A stretch of DNA of 64,000 bases, from contig LR877145.1 in assembly GCA_903995115.1 (NCBI GenBank), forward strand, positions 1,178,001 through 1,242,000. Reading direction: 5' to 3'. Positions 48,032 through 58,018 of this stretch are shown in pieces (position 1 is the stretch's first letter; each line of letters starts with the position of its first letter). Under the pieces are notes generated by a model. The model searched no databases, had not been told where the DNA came from, and saw only the letters and a list, made by a program, of their open reading frames with translations. This DNA is from Angomonas deanei. Its lineage: Eukaryota; Euglenozoa; Kinetoplastea; Trypanosomatida; Trypanosomatidae. A program made the translations under genes and the position numbers.

Positions 48032-48520
48032 TTCCACTAGAGAAGATGTGTAGAACTACAGTTACGCTAAAGGTGCGACAGAGAAACAAGAAAAGAGGGT
48101 TGTTTATTTTACGTTTGTTTTTTAGAATACAGCACATCCGCAGAAAAAAACACACACTACACCAATACCCTTATGGGCCACACACACTTATACATGTTAC
48201 ATGTTATAATTATTGACAGAAAAAAAAAACTCTATATAGTATGGCTTTGTAAATCATTATACTGTATTGTATGCACGGTATCAAAAACAGCCTCTTTCAT
48301 TTCTATAAGGGGGGAAAAATGATTAAATGAAACCTAGAAAAATCAATAAAAAACAGTAATATTTCAAACTCAGTACAGGAAACAACAACAACAAAAAAAA
48401 AAAAAGAAAAGAACAGTCGGAAATCCACTGAATACGTTAAGATGCTTTCCACGCTTGTCTTCTTCTCCTTGAAGTCACTAAGCATTTATTTCTATTCTTT
48501 TCCTTTTTTTATTTTATTTT
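48032..48520 (-). other. intergenic region with a possible 22-codon gene
   Basis: After the SAS6L stop come a T13 tract (about 48392-48404) and CCCCCCTTATAG, then ATG at 48300 and a 22-codon frame (MKEAVFDTVHTIQYNDLQSH, end 48232). A second T10 tract and CAG signals lead to the next gene. The spacing looks like a mini-gene but coding cannot be shown at this length. Confidence 0.3.
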
Positions 48521-49117
48521 TTACCTTCTAGGGGCGGGGTTCGCACGCTTGATTTGCTCCGTCACCAGGTCCAGTCTCGCCCGCACGGCACTATACCGAT
48601 ACTGTGCCTGTTCCCGCACCACATTCGCCGGGGACGCGCGGAACGGCAACACCAACACACTAACTAACTTGTACTCCAAATTTTCTACAAACTCGAGGTT
48701 ACCGGTGCCGTCGTCGCCTAAGAGCAACGCCCCAATGAAGCGGCCCGGCTCCCGGATACACCGATTGAGCATTTTCAACAGTGTCATGAGGAATTCGGCA
48801 AACTCGCACACGAGGTTCTGATCCTCCCGCAGCCGGACGAAGCCTTGGTCGTTGATGATGCAGGTGTAGTGGAAAAAGATATCCGCCTCGGTGATGATCT
48901 CCACCCGAATGCTGCTGAGGTTGCGCTCCTCCCCCTGCGTGAGGACCTTGATGCGCATCTGCTCCAGCGACCCCGCGGAGGACTCCCCAGCACGCATGGC
49001 ACGCAGCTCGCAGGGGACTTCGCGGTCGTAGACCAGACGGGAGCCATCCGCGAGAGAGGGATCGACCTGCTGAATCGCAATGAAGTCTTGCTCGAGTTGC
49101 GCTAATAAATCTGCCAT
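48521..49117 (-). CDS. SAS6L: SAS6-like protein (SAS6L), head domain only
   Basis: 198 residues. The segment HYTCIINDQGFVRLREDQNL with CEFAEFLMTLLKML matches the SAS-6 N-terminal head, and FVENLEYKLVSVLVLPFR fits its later strands. There is no long coiled coil after the head, which separates it from centriolar SAS-6. SAS6L was described in trypanosomes and apicomplexans, at the basal plate region and the conoid respectively. Length is close to the T. brucei form as I recall it. Confidence 0.75.
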   Translation of the reverse strand: MADLLAQLEQDFIAIQQVDPSLADGSRLVYDREVPCELRAMRAGESSAGSLEQMRIKVLTQGEERNLSSIRVEIITEADIFFHYTCIINDQGFVRLREDQNLVCEFAEFLMTLLKMLNRCIREPGRFIGALLLGDDGTGNLEFVENLEYKLVSVLVLPFRASPANVVREQAQYRYSAVRARLDLVTEQIKRANPAPRR

Positions 49118-49429
49118 TTCCTTCTTTTTTAAAAAATAATTATAGGTTTATTACTATTAAAATGATGAGTGGTTGGTTTCCAAAGGGAGTAAGGAAAGTA
49201 CACTGCGATAGAGAGAGAGAGAATAAGCATTCTTCGTTTATTTTAGCAAGAGAACATCAGAATCACACTAAACCAATATATCGAATACTAGGATCGAGTT
49301 ACGCTACTGTGAAAACGGAGTAAACAAAAAGCGAAAAAAAAGTGTAATAAATAGTTCGCTAGAATATCAGAGAAAAAGCGGCACACTTTTTCAAGCAAAA
49401 AAGGAAAGAAAAAGGACAGCACATTCAGT
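49118..49429. other. intergenic region, no gene seen
   Basis: About 310 bases, AT-rich, with a GA-repeat (sense CT) tract near 49210-49221, a likely splice tract for SAS6L. No other element seen. Confidence 0.4.
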
Positions 49430-49672
49430 TCACAGACGGGAGACCTTCTGCACCTTTGGCTTCCCTCCATAGACCTCATCCATCATCTCCCTCTGTCGCT
49501 CGCAGCTGAGGCACACGCCATTCTTCTGCCGGTCACTATTCCACTTGAACGAGTAGAGAATTCCGCCCAGGGCGAACACGCATGTGAGAGGGAGGACGAA
49601 CTTGGTAAAGTTCACCCGCGAGCCTCGTGTCACTTTGCGCACGCGACTGTTCGGAATGAGTTGTGGGTCCAT
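49430..49672 (-). CDS. small single-pass membrane protein with CX2C
   Basis: 80 residues from the ATG at 49672, which lies after a C/T tract and CTATTAG; the longer frame includes that tract and is 5' UTR. One membrane segment (FVLPLTCVFALGGILYSF, about 25-42) is followed by CLSCERQREMMDEVYGG and a basic end. The layout recalls small inner-membrane proteins of mitochondria, but no family is recognised. Confidence 0.55.
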   Translation of the reverse strand: MDPQLIPNSRVRKVTRGSRVNFTKFVLPLTCVFALGGILYSFKWNSDRQKNGVCLSCERQREMMDEVYGGKPKVQKVSRL

Positions 49673-50034
49673 GATAGGGGCGTATTCTAATAGAAAAGGA
49701 ATGAGTTCACTTTGATAAAAGATGGGGGGGAGAGGAAAGAAGGGTATTATGCGGATCATTTTTCGCGGCAGTCGCTCCATTTCTGTGCACAACATACAAC
49801 CACACAACGTCACCGAAAGAATATTTGTCAAATAAAGTAAATGACAAAAGGAAAACAAAAAAAGACGGTATTTTTGACATTTGAGGTATATTAAATTTGG
49901 AGGTCGTATATAAAAAAAGATGTTTCTTCTTTTTTTCTTCTTAAATTTTCTTTTTCCTCACCTTCAATGAATATATAAATAAAAAAACAAAAAAATTAAA
50001 AAAAAAACTTTTGAACAAAGAGCATCACAATGGA

Positions 50035-51696
50035 TTACTCTTCCACCTTGATGAGGGAAGGCTCGTATCCCTGGGGCGCCTCATAACCGAGAAGGTTGAT
50101 AAAGGTGGCAGTGACGTTGGCCAAACCAGCGAGGGGGAGGTCATCGCGCATGGTGACGCGGGGGTCGAGGCCGGCACCACCAATGTACACGGGCACAGGG
50201 GCCAGGGTGTGGGAGGTGAGGGCGAGCACCTTTCCGTCCTCTCCCTTCTTGGGGTTGCCCTTCTTGTCACGCTGCGCCATATCATCGGAGTTACCGTGGT
50301 CGGCGGTGATGACGAAGACGCCATTGACCTCGTCTATCGCGGCGGCGAGCTTGGCGAGGGATTCGTCCACGGCCTCCACACCGACTACGGTGGCGGCAAG
50401 GTCACCGGTATGACCCACCATATCGCCGTTGGGGAAGTTGATGCGGATGACATCGTACTTGCCGCTCTTGATGGCCTCGATCGTCTTCTCGGTAATCTCA
50501 GCAGACTTCATCTTGGGCTTCTCGTTAAACTGGATGCGGTCGCTGGTGATCTCAAAGAAGGTCTCGTTCTCCTCCTTGATCTTGCCACTGCGGTTACCGT
50601 TCCAGAAGTAGGTGACGTGACCGAACTTTTGGGTCTCGGAGCAGGCAAAGATCTGAAGACCAGTGCCGCAGAGGTACTCCTCGGAGACACCCGTCAGGAC
50701 CGGGGGAGGGACGAGGAAGTTGTTGGGGATACCGAGATCGCCATCGTAGCGCATGATACCGGCGTAGCGGATCTTGGGGACACGGACGCGGTCGAACTTG
50801 TCAAACTCCTCCTCCTCGAAGGCGCGGGACATCTCAATCACGCGGTCACCACGGAAGTTGAAGCACAGCACGGCGTCGCCATCCTCGATGGTACCGATGG
50901 GCTTGTCGTCCTCGCCGGCAATGACGAAGGGCGGGTAGTACTGGTCCGTCACGCTGGAGTCCTCCTCGCGGAAGGTGGTGATGGCCTCCTTGGCGGACTT
51001 GAAGTGGCGCGCGTCACCGAGCACCTGGGCCTTCCAGCCGCGCTCGACGATCTCCCAGTCGGCGTCGTAGCGGTCCATGGTGACGAACATGCGGCCACCA
51101 CCGCTGGCAATCTGGGCATCGCAGCCCTCGCTGCGGACCTTTTCCAGGACAGCCTCTAAGTCTTCGGTGAACTTGAAGGAGGTACCATCCGGGACATCGC
51201 GACCGTCGTAGAGGACGTGGACACGGATCTTCTTGGCGCCATCCTTGGCGGCGTGCTGGATGATGGGGTACAGCTGGTTGTCGCGGGAGTGCACACCACC
51301 GTCACTGAGTAAACCAATGAGGTGGAGGGTGGAGTTGTCCTTCTCGAAGGCGCCGTGGAGGTAGCGGTACCCCTCGCTGCGGAAGATCTCTCCGGACTGG
51401 AGGGCCTCATCCACGAGGGAGGCACCCTGGAGGGCGACACGGCCAGCGCCGAGGGCGTTGTGGCCGACCTCACTATTACCCATGTCGGCGTCCGTTGGCA
51501 GGCCGACAGCGGTACCGTGGGCACGGATGGAGCGGAAGTGGCGGACGTTGGATTGAAGCTTGTCCATGAAGGGGGTCTTGGCCACGTGCACCGCATCGTA
51601 GTCGTCACCGGGGCCGATACCGACACCGTCCATGACCACAATAAGCAGCTTGCGCTTGGGGAGCGACAAGTGCGGTTGTAGAGACAGTCCAGACAT
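50035..51696 (-). CDS. gpmI: cofactor-independent phosphoglycerate mutase (iPGAM)
   Basis: 553 residues. Metal-site and nucleophile motifs are clear: VVMDGVGIGPGDDYD, DADMGNSEVGHNALG with the catalytic Ser, HSRDNQ, DGRDVPDGT, NFRGDR and ADHGNSDDM. It converts 3-phosphoglycerate to 2-phosphoglycerate in glycolysis. Kinetoplastids use this plant-like form. The C-terminus SLIKVEE lacks a peroxisomal (glycosomal) PTS1 signal, so a cytosolic site is expected, as in trypanosomes. Confidence 0.98.
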   Translation of the reverse strand: MSGLSLQPHLSLPKRKLLIVVMDGVGIGPGDDYDAVHVAKTPFMDKLQSNVRHFRSIRAHGTAVGLPTDADMGNSEVGHNALGAGRVALQGASLVDEALQSGEIFRSEGYRYLHGAFEKDNSTLHLIGLLSDGGVHSRDNQLYPIIQHAAKDGAKKIRVHVLYDGRDVPDGTSFKFTEDLEAVLEKVRSEGCDAQIASGGGRMFVTMDRYDADWEIVERGWKAQVLGDARHFKSAKEAITTFREEDSSVTDQYYPPFVIAGEDDKPIGTIEDGDAVLCFNFRGDRVIEMSRAFEEEEFDKFDRVRVPKIRYAGIMRYDGDLGIPNNFLVPPPVLTGVSEEYLCGTGLQIFACSETQKFGHVTYFWNGNRSGKIKEENETFFEITSDRIQFNEKPKMKSAEITEKTIEAIKSGKYDVIRINFPNGDMVGHTGDLAATVVGVEAVDESLAKLAAAIDEVNGVFVITADHGNSDDMAQRDKKGNPKKGEDGKVLALTSHTLAPVPVYIGGAGLDPRVTMRDDLPLAGLANVTATFINLLGYEAPQGYEPSLIKVEE

Positions 51697-51882
51697 TCGT
51701 ACGATAGAAAGTGAAAAGAAGAACGGTAATGCTAATAAAAGCTAATACTGTTGGCCGAGAAAGAAAGGGAGAGAGAGAGGAAGATGGGTGGGGTGAGAGT
51801 GAAAATAGGTAGTATTCATTGAACTCAAAAATATATTTTCCGGCAGAACAAAAATTTGAAGGTGTTCTTTTTTTACTTCAGT

Positions 51883-53076
51883 TTATTCGTCATCGTCCGG
51901 GCGAGAGCGCTTGTTCGCCCCGGATGGGTTCTCCTGCTCGTCCTCTTCCGCAGGAACCTCGCCAGTCTCACCGGCCTCTGCCGCCTTCACAATCATGGAA
52001 AGGGCAATCTTCTGGTTCGCGGCGATGGTCTCATTCATTTCCTCAATGCCAGACATGAACACCGTATCTCGCGCCATCACCTCCAGTGGTAAAAGGAGTG
52101 GACTATGGTCGTTATCGACAAAGCCGCGATCGTAGTAGTCGTCGAGGTACGTCATCCACCCCTCTGGGACACCAATAAACCCCTTGCAAACTAGATACCG
52201 CTCACTATTCACGACACGACTGTGAAGGGGCTTCACAATGTGCACTTTTTCAAAGATGAAGGTGGACAAGTAGAGAAAGGCGCGCGTGTTGGGGGAGAAG
52301 GTATCGAACAGCTTCAGCACAAAACAGCCACCGGGGCGGAGCAACTTTAGCGCGGAGAGCCACTGACCGTAGGTGATGCGGGCAGAGATCGTCTCCTGAT
52401 AGTTGGCGACGTCTCGCTCGACGGTAAAGCCACCGTCCGCCACCACAAGGAGGACATTCTCCGTCTTGGTGATGGTGGCGAGCGCCTCGAGGTTCATCAG
52501 CTTGAACACATCCCCTGTGCCGTCCACGCCGTAGGTCGCCACGAAGCCGCTCTTCTTGAGGTCAGGGTACCAGTCCAGCCCCTTCACCCCCGCTAAGGTT
52601 ATGCCGTACCCTTTCAGAACAAAGTCCTGCTTCTTACCAAGCGAGAACAGCGCCTGGGAGAACGAGCCAGGACCACCGCAGACGTCCACGAAGGTCACTC
52701 GCCTGCCGTGCTTCTTGTGCTTGGTGGTGATACGCTTCAGTTGCACCCACACACCGGTCGCCTCCATCGATTCCATCAGCTTGAACCCAGCGCGGTTAAA
52801 AAAGTAACGGGACTGCTGCCCGGAGCGGGCGGAGGGAAACAGTTTATTCCGTATCCCCAAATACTGTTTCTCGGTCAGGGGGTCTAAGTTGGACTTGCAC
52901 TCCCACACCGACTCACGCAGGTCTTTTTGTGTCTCATCAAATGCCTCTCGCCAGTGTATTCTATTGTAGTCGCCACTTTTGGGGGGCACTAAATCTAGCA
53001 AATTCGGCGGTGGCACACTCTCATCCCGCCGAACGAGAAACTCGACGGTTTTGTCCGTCACCGTCTCTTCGGACAT
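51883..53076 (-). CDS. cap 2'-O-ribose methyltransferase (MTr1/FtsJ family)
   Basis: 397 residues. A Rossmann core begins VTFVDVCGGPGSFSQAL. The K-D-K-E catalytic set of RNA 2'-O-methyltransferases is visible: K in RAGFKL, D in VVADGGF, K in CFVLKLFDTF and E in VNSERYLV. Kinetoplastids use three such enzymes to build the cap-4 of the spliced-leader RNA; which one this is (cap-1 TbMTr1, or the cap-2/-3 relatives) cannot be settled by eye. The tail is acidic, ending in an NLS-like NKRSRPDDDE. Confidence 0.8.
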   Translation of the reverse strand: MSEETVTDKTVEFLVRRDESVPPPNLLDLVPPKSGDYNRIHWREAFDETQKDLRESVWECKSNLDPLTEKQYLGIRNKLFPSARSGQQSRYFFNRAGFKLMESMEATGVWVQLKRITTKHKKHGRRVTFVDVCGGPGSFSQALFSLGKKQDFVLKGYGITLAGVKGLDWYPDLKKSGFVATYGVDGTGDVFKLMNLEALATITKTENVLLVVADGGFTVERDVANYQETISARITYGQWLSALKLLRPGGCFVLKLFDTFSPNTRAFLYLSTFIFEKVHIVKPLHSRVVNSERYLVCKGFIGVPEGWMTYLDDYYDRGFVDNDHSPLLLPLEVMARDTVFMSGIEEMNETIAANQKIALSMIVKAAEAGETGEVPAEEDEQENPSGANKRSRPDDDE

Positions 53077-53218
53077 GTCTACTGTTTTCTGTTGGTGTAG
53101 AAAGGGGAAGAGAGTGAAAATGTGTAAGAATAAGAAATCGCAATGGAGACATTACAATGAGTTCCAAAAGACGGCTGCAATGCTGTAAAATTCATCGATA
53201 GCAAAAAAGTACCATATC

Positions 53219-53560
53219 TTATGGTTGAAACTTGGCACCACGCTGCTTGAAGTCCGCATCAGGGACGTAATTGCCCACCACGGGGTACTTGGACTTGAAT
53301 TTCTCAATCCACTCCGCTAACGTGGTCAGGTGCTCCTCGCTCAGGTTGGCCCAGTCGGCGTTGGCCTCCTCATCGTTGAACATCATCTTTGCTAGGCACC
53401 GCGTCACATCCTTGCCGGCAAACACGCCGTATGGTTCGCCAGGCGCGTAAAAGTCGGTGGCACTACTGCAATCGTATATTTTACCTTTGATGGAAATATA
53501 AATGGTGCAGCTACTGACCCCGTCGTGTTTTGCCAACTCTTCCTTTGTGAGGGAGAGCAT
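53219..53560 (-). CDS. cytochrome b5-like (MAPR-type) haem-binding protein
   Basis: 113 residues. LTKEELAKHDG, IYISIKGKIYDCSSATDFY, then APGEPYGVFAGKDVTRCLAK match the membrane-associated progesterone receptor branch, where Tyr in place of His binds haem. No membrane anchor precedes the domain, unlike PGRMC1; a soluble or peripheral protein is likely. C-terminal part is short and basic. Confidence 0.87.
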   Translation of the reverse strand: MLSLTKEELAKHDGVSSCTIYISIKGKIYDCSSATDFYAPGEPYGVFAGKDVTRCLAKMMFNDEEANADWANLSEEHLTTLAEWIEKFKSKYPVVGNYVPDADFKQRGAKFQP

Positions 53561-53715
53561 TGTTTTTGTTTGACTTTTCGGAAAGGAGGGTGGTTGGGGA
53601 AATAGAGGTGGACTGCTTCATAATCAAATAGACAAAGTTGGGACAAATAGAGTTGCTTTTTTTTTTTTTTACATTCGCCGGTTCTTTTTCGGCATATCGT
53701 ACATGATCACCCGGT

Positions 53716-54195
53716 CTAACTGCGGGCCTTGTTGAGTCGCTCCTTCAGCTGTATACCAAACAGCAATGCCTTTTCATCAATGTGGTGTTGCTGTGCCGCC
53801 ACCTCCTCTTCCGACTGTCGCAGCTCCTCCTCCTTCCGCTCAATGAGGTCCGCTATCTTCTGACGGAGGGCGTTGTTCTCCTCCTCCGCCGTCTCCACCG
53901 ACTTTTGAACAGTGTCGTAGCGCTGTTTTAACTGTTCTGCCGTGGTGCTAGAGAGATTCCGCATGAACTTGACATGATTCTCTAACGACTTCTCCAAGTC
54001 CTCCATTTCGTTCTGGGTCACCGCTATCTGGCGCAAGGTGTCGTCCCTCTCCGCCTCCACCCGGAGTCGCTGTGTCGAGCTGATGCCTAACATCTTTTCT
54101 ACCGCGTAGCACTGCTGACGGAGCGATTCTACCTGTTGCTTCTTATTTTCAATTACCTCTTCAATGGAGACGTTCTTCTTGGTCCCTTTGGACAT
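53716..54195 (-). CDS. coiled-coil protein, possibly DRC12 (CCDC153)-like
   Basis: 159 residues from the ATG at 54195; the frame continues upstream through likely 5' UTR. A basic start (MSKGTKKNVSIEEVIENKKQ) and near-continuous coiled coil of about 125 residues. Size and the end HIDEKALLFGIQLKERLNKA are reminiscent of DRC12, but coiled coils look alike and this is uncertain. Confidence 0.5.
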   Translation of the reverse strand: MSKGTKKNVSIEEVIENKKQQVESLRQQCYAVEKMLGISSTQRLRVEAERDDTLRQIAVTQNEMEDLEKSLENHVKFMRNLSSTTAEQLKQRYDTVQKSVETAEEENNALRQKIADLIERKEEELRQSEEEVAAQQHHIDEKALLFGIQLKERLNKARS

Positions 54196-54406
54196 GGCAA
54201 CTAAAGAATCGCCTTTGTTGTTTTGTGAAGTACCTTTCAGGAAAAAAAAAAGGGGGATGGAGAGATGTGTACAAAGTAAATCGGAATAGAAAACGTTTGC
54301 AGGCAGAGTAACCACTACTTTTATCCACAAACAAAAATAGCTTTCGCACAAAGAAAAGCACCTTGGTGTGACAATTCAGCAACAGTTTCTCAAGTTTCGG
54401 GTGTTT

Positions 54407-55523
54407 TTATCTATTTCGCACAATATCCCGCACATCGGACAAGATGTCTTCGTGTTTTAACGTGTACATTAAATTCTCCCACACGGACAGACGAATCGGC
54501 GGTACATTGGCGGGACCGGCGATCACGTCCCCACAGGCGGCGTCTTCTATAATGATATCGGAGTCGTTATCCTCGACGGTGTACTCATCGCTGCCAAAGC
54601 AGTAGCGGTGGGCAAAGGCCACGAACATCATCTCCACACACAGCAGCGTATCTTGGAGGGCTCTAGGGGTCTCCTCTGGTGTCCAGAAGGAGAAGGTGGG
54701 CAGGAAACCGGTCGCGTCAAGAAAGGCAATGAGAATACCTTGCCAAAAAGATAGAAAGATCACCGCCTTGACACAGAGAAACTTCAGCAGCGCGTTCTTC
54801 CCCTCCATAAACTCCTTTAATCCGGTGTAAAAAATACAACAAGGCCGTAAAGGCGATCGTAATCGACAGATTGTACACTAACGTAGTCCAGAAGTAACCA
54901 CCCGTCACATCCAGCAGTCCACTTCCCATCTTGTCTTGCGTCGTGAGAATAATGACAATCAGCGAGACCACCGGTTTCACCACCATAAACTGAAATAAAC
55001 AGAGACGGCAGTTCTGCACAAACGTCGGCGTCACCTTAATCGGACTCATGTAGCAAAACGGAAAGATGTGGCGCACCGCGGGGTGTTCCTCAATCATGAG
55101 GGCTCGATAAAGGGTGTCCACCCCTCCCATGAGCGCAATCATCAGCTGAAAGAAGGAATAGATGGCGTAACTTTCGTACGTGTCACGGACGAGGTTGAGA
55201 TACTCCGCGGCGGACGGGGCTAGCAAGCTAATCCATGAAATCATGGCAAAGATGGGCACCATAAAGACGATGCGGACGACTTTCGTCTGACACTCGGGGT
55301 CGGCGAAGCAGGTGAGGTGCTCTAGGATAAGAAAAAGGGACAGGACGGTGGCGAAAATGGCGCAGTAGCCGCCGACGAAGTTGGGCACAAAACTATTCTT
55401 TTCTGCCACAATGTTGAACAGAATGAGAAGGAAGACGAGGACTCCCACCACACAGCAGAATGTGCCGACCCAGTAGTACATTTTACGCCGCTCCGACCGA
55501 AGAAACCGGGAACATCTCTCCAT
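54407..55523 (-). CDS. TMEM184: TMEM184/OST-alpha family membrane protein, split by a frameshift
   Basis: Two overlapping frames belong to one gene. The first (to 54717) has six membrane segments and the family core QTKVVRIVFMVPIFAMISWI with AIYSFFQLM. The second (from 54808) continues with the diagnostic KFLCVKAVIFLSFWQG and a cytosolic tail. They join if one base is dropped at AAAGGAG (the GG at 54814-54815): the frame then reads LHRIKEFMEGKN. The family includes transporters and related membrane proteins of uncertain role. It is either an assembly error or a real one-base change; both halves are well conserved. Confidence 0.78.
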
Positions 55524-55776
55524 ATGAATAATAATAAAAAAAAAAATGTGCAACAAACTAGAATAAAAAACGCAAAAAATAAAGATCTAAATGGTTGGAC
55601 TGAACAATGAAGGGAGAGTAGGGTGATGTACTGAGTACTGAGATTACTGCAACGGAAAGTTCTGTTTTGACCAGAATAGAGAATTCCACTTTTTTTTTTT
55701 TTTTCAATAGAGAATCACTACTAAAATAAGATGGAACATAAAGTTGACTTTTTTTTTTTTCTTTCTTTCTCGCATG

Positions 55777-57873
55777 TTACGCATGCCACTCGGCGTTGAT
55801 ATGCTTGGCAATAAAGGTGTACATGTCCGCCGCCTCCCGAATAATCTTGCTGGGGTTTACCCGCACCGTGACCTGCCGCCACCTCCACACGCGCCAGAAA
55901 GGGGCCACCCAAGGCGGGGTTCGCGTGTTGCAGCGTCGCCACGTACTTGAGCGAGTGCAGAGGGACCACACGGTCGTCGTGGTCACCGGTACGACGAGAA
56001 TGGCGGGGTACTTCACTCCCTCCTTCACATTGTGAATTGGGCTGTACTTTTGCTGCACCAGGAAGTCCTCCTCCTTGTCGGGGTTGCCGTAGTCCGACAC
56101 CCACGCGTGGCCAATGGTGAACTTGTGGAATTTGTACATGTCCAGCACCCCGACCTGACACACGACGGTACTGAATTCCTCTGGGGCCTGGTTGGCACAC
56201 GCCGCGACGAGCAGACCGCCGTTGGAGCCGCCCATGATGGCGGTCGTGGCAGGGGAGCCAATGTCGTTCTTATGCAGGAACCTAGCCGCCTCAATAAAGT
56301 CCGTGAAGCAGTTTTGCTTGTTCTCCCGCCGCCCGGCGTCGTGCCACGCCTGGCCGTACTCCCCACCACCGCGGATGTTAGGGACCGCCAGGACGCCGTT
56401 GAGATTGTTCAAGAAGACAATACGTGACGGGCTGAAGGACGGGGTGAGAGAAATGTTGAAGCCGCCGTAGCCATACAGGAGTACGGGGGAGGTAGGACTG
56501 AGGCAGCCCTTCTTGTACACAATGAACATGGGAATCGATGTGCCATCCGCCGATTGGTAGAAGCGCTGTTCGGTGACAAAGTTGTCGGCGTCCAATCCCG
56601 CCACGGTGTCGTCGGAAAAGATGGCGAGCGTCTTTTCTGGGTCCTCCACGTCAAACGTGTACGAGCGGCCGGGCAGCAAAAAGGATGAAATCTTGAACGA
56701 CACAAAGTTCTTGTTGCGTTTCGAGAAAAGAGACACCACGGACCCGATGGGAATGTCTAGTTTCCGCATCGTCGTCTCGGAAAGACGGCGGTAGTAAAAG
56801 ACATCCTTCACGTCCTCCAGATAAATAAGCAGCAGCGTCTGCCTCGCGAGGGCGGCGTAGCTGAGCACGCTGGACTGCTCCTCGACGAGCACAGCCTCCT
56901 CCCCTGTCTTGATATTCAGGGTGATCACCTTCTTCTTCGGGGCATCTCGGGTGGAGCTGAAGTAGAACAATTCGTCGTCGTTACCGAGGAACGAATACTC
57001 CCCCACAAACTCGTTGATGAGCTTTTCAAAGTGTAGCTCGCCCTTCTTGAGTTCCTCCACAGAGGCGGGGAGCGCACTGACCCACACCAAATTGCTTGGC
57101 TCACAGCCGTCGTTAATGTTCACAATGAGGTACTTGTGGCAGTCCGACATCTCCGCCGACAGACTGTAGAGGGGGAACTCCGGCATGCGAAAGACCACAA
57201 TATCCTCCTCCTGCGATGTGCCAATCTTGTGAAAGCAAATGAAAGCATCCTTCGCGCTGTCCGTCTCTGCGCCCTTATCCACATCCTCGCGTAAAGAGGG
57301 ATAGCGGGTGTAGAAGAAGCCTTCGTTGCCCCACCACGCGATACCAGTGAACTTGGCCCACTGAATGACATCCGGTAGATCCTCTCCACTGTCGGCCTGA
57401 CGGACGTGAATGTGCTGCCAGTCGCTGCCCTTGTCACTCGCACTGTAGGCAAAGTAACGCTCATCCTGGCTCCAGCCGGTGGACTTGAGCGCGGTGGTGC
57501 CGTCCTCACTCAGCGTGTTGGGATCCAGAAACACCTCTGAATTCTCCAACTCCTTCATGTTGCTGGTGCGCTTCAGCACGCCTTGGTTCTGAAGGCCGCT
57601 GTTAAAGTGGTAGTAGTACTTGCTCCCCCGCAGGCTGGGAGCGCCAGTGCGGGCGTAGTTCTGGGTCGCCAACACACGCGCCTCAATCTTGTCTCGTAGT
57701 TCCTTGGAACTCTCCATGTGCGAGGCGAACAGTTTATTCTGTCCCTCGACGAAGGATTTGGTCTCCTCCGCCGCGGGGTCTTCCAAGTAGTCGTACGGCT
57801 CGGCAATGGTGTTCCCATGGAGCACGTAGGACGCCGCGGACCGTCGTGCCGCTGGGTAAAGGAATTTTTGCAT
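55777..57873 (-). CDS. POP: prolyl oligopeptidase, with a short out-of-frame segment
   Basis: About 698 residues from the ATG at 57873 (after T12 and AAAG). An N-terminal cap and seven-bladed propeller lead to the hydrolase domain with [20 protein letters not shown] and the nucleophile in MGGSNGGLL. Then the frame is lost over about 55855-55985. The expected [14 protein letters not shown] and AAGHGAGK, which hold the catalytic Asp and His, are in another frame. The original frame returns at [14 protein letters not shown]. Two opposite one-base shifts (near 55984-55996 and in CCCC at 55852-55855) explain it. The restored frame argues for sequencing error. The enzyme cuts short peptides after proline. 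Confidence 0.9.
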   Translation of the reverse strand: MQKFLYPAARRSAASYVLHGNTIAEPYDYLEDPAAEETKSFVEGQNKLFASHMESSKELRDKIEARVLATQNYARTGAPSLRGSKYYYHFNSGLQNQGVLKRTSNMKELENSEVFLDPNTLSEDGTTALKSTGWSQDERYFAYSASDKGSDWQHIHVRQADSGEDLPDVIQWAKFTGIAWWGNEGFFYTRYPSLREDVDKGAETDSAKDAFICFHKIGTSQEEDIVVFRMPEFPLYSLSAEMSDCHKYLIVNINDGCEPSNLVWVSALPASVEELKKGELHFEKLINEFVGEYSFLGNDDELFYFSSTRDAPKKKVITLNIKTGEEAVLVEEQSSVLSYAALARQTLLLIYLEDVKDVFYYRRLSETTMRKLDIPIGSVVSLFSKRNKNFVSFKISSFLLPGRSYTFDVEDPEKTLAIFSDDTVAGLDADNFVTEQRFYQSADGTSIPMFIVYKKGCLSPTSPVLLYGYGGFNISLTPSFSPSRIVFLNNLNGVLAVPNIRGGGEYGQAWHDAGRRENKQNCFTDFIEAARFLHKNDIGSPATTAIMGGSNGGLLVAACANQAPEEFSTVVCQVGVLDMYKFHKFTIGHAWVSDYGNPDKEEDFLVQQKYSPIHNVKEGVKYPAILVVPVTTTTVWSLCTRSSTWRRCNTRTPPWVAPFWRVWRWRQVTVRVNPSKIIREAADMYTFIAKHINAEWHA

Positions 57874-58018
57874 AATAATAGTGGTGAACTTTAAAAAAAA
57901 AAAAAGAAGGGAGAGGAGGACAATGTATTCGTGAATCCAAAGTCGGCAATACCACCAAAAACAGAAATCATAAGCGTGAAAACTACAAATTGAATGCATA
58001 TAGGCAAACGGGTGGGAA

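Noticed and set aside
50011-51159. 382-codon plus-strand open frame
   Set aside because: Antisense to iPGAM, which is unmistakable.
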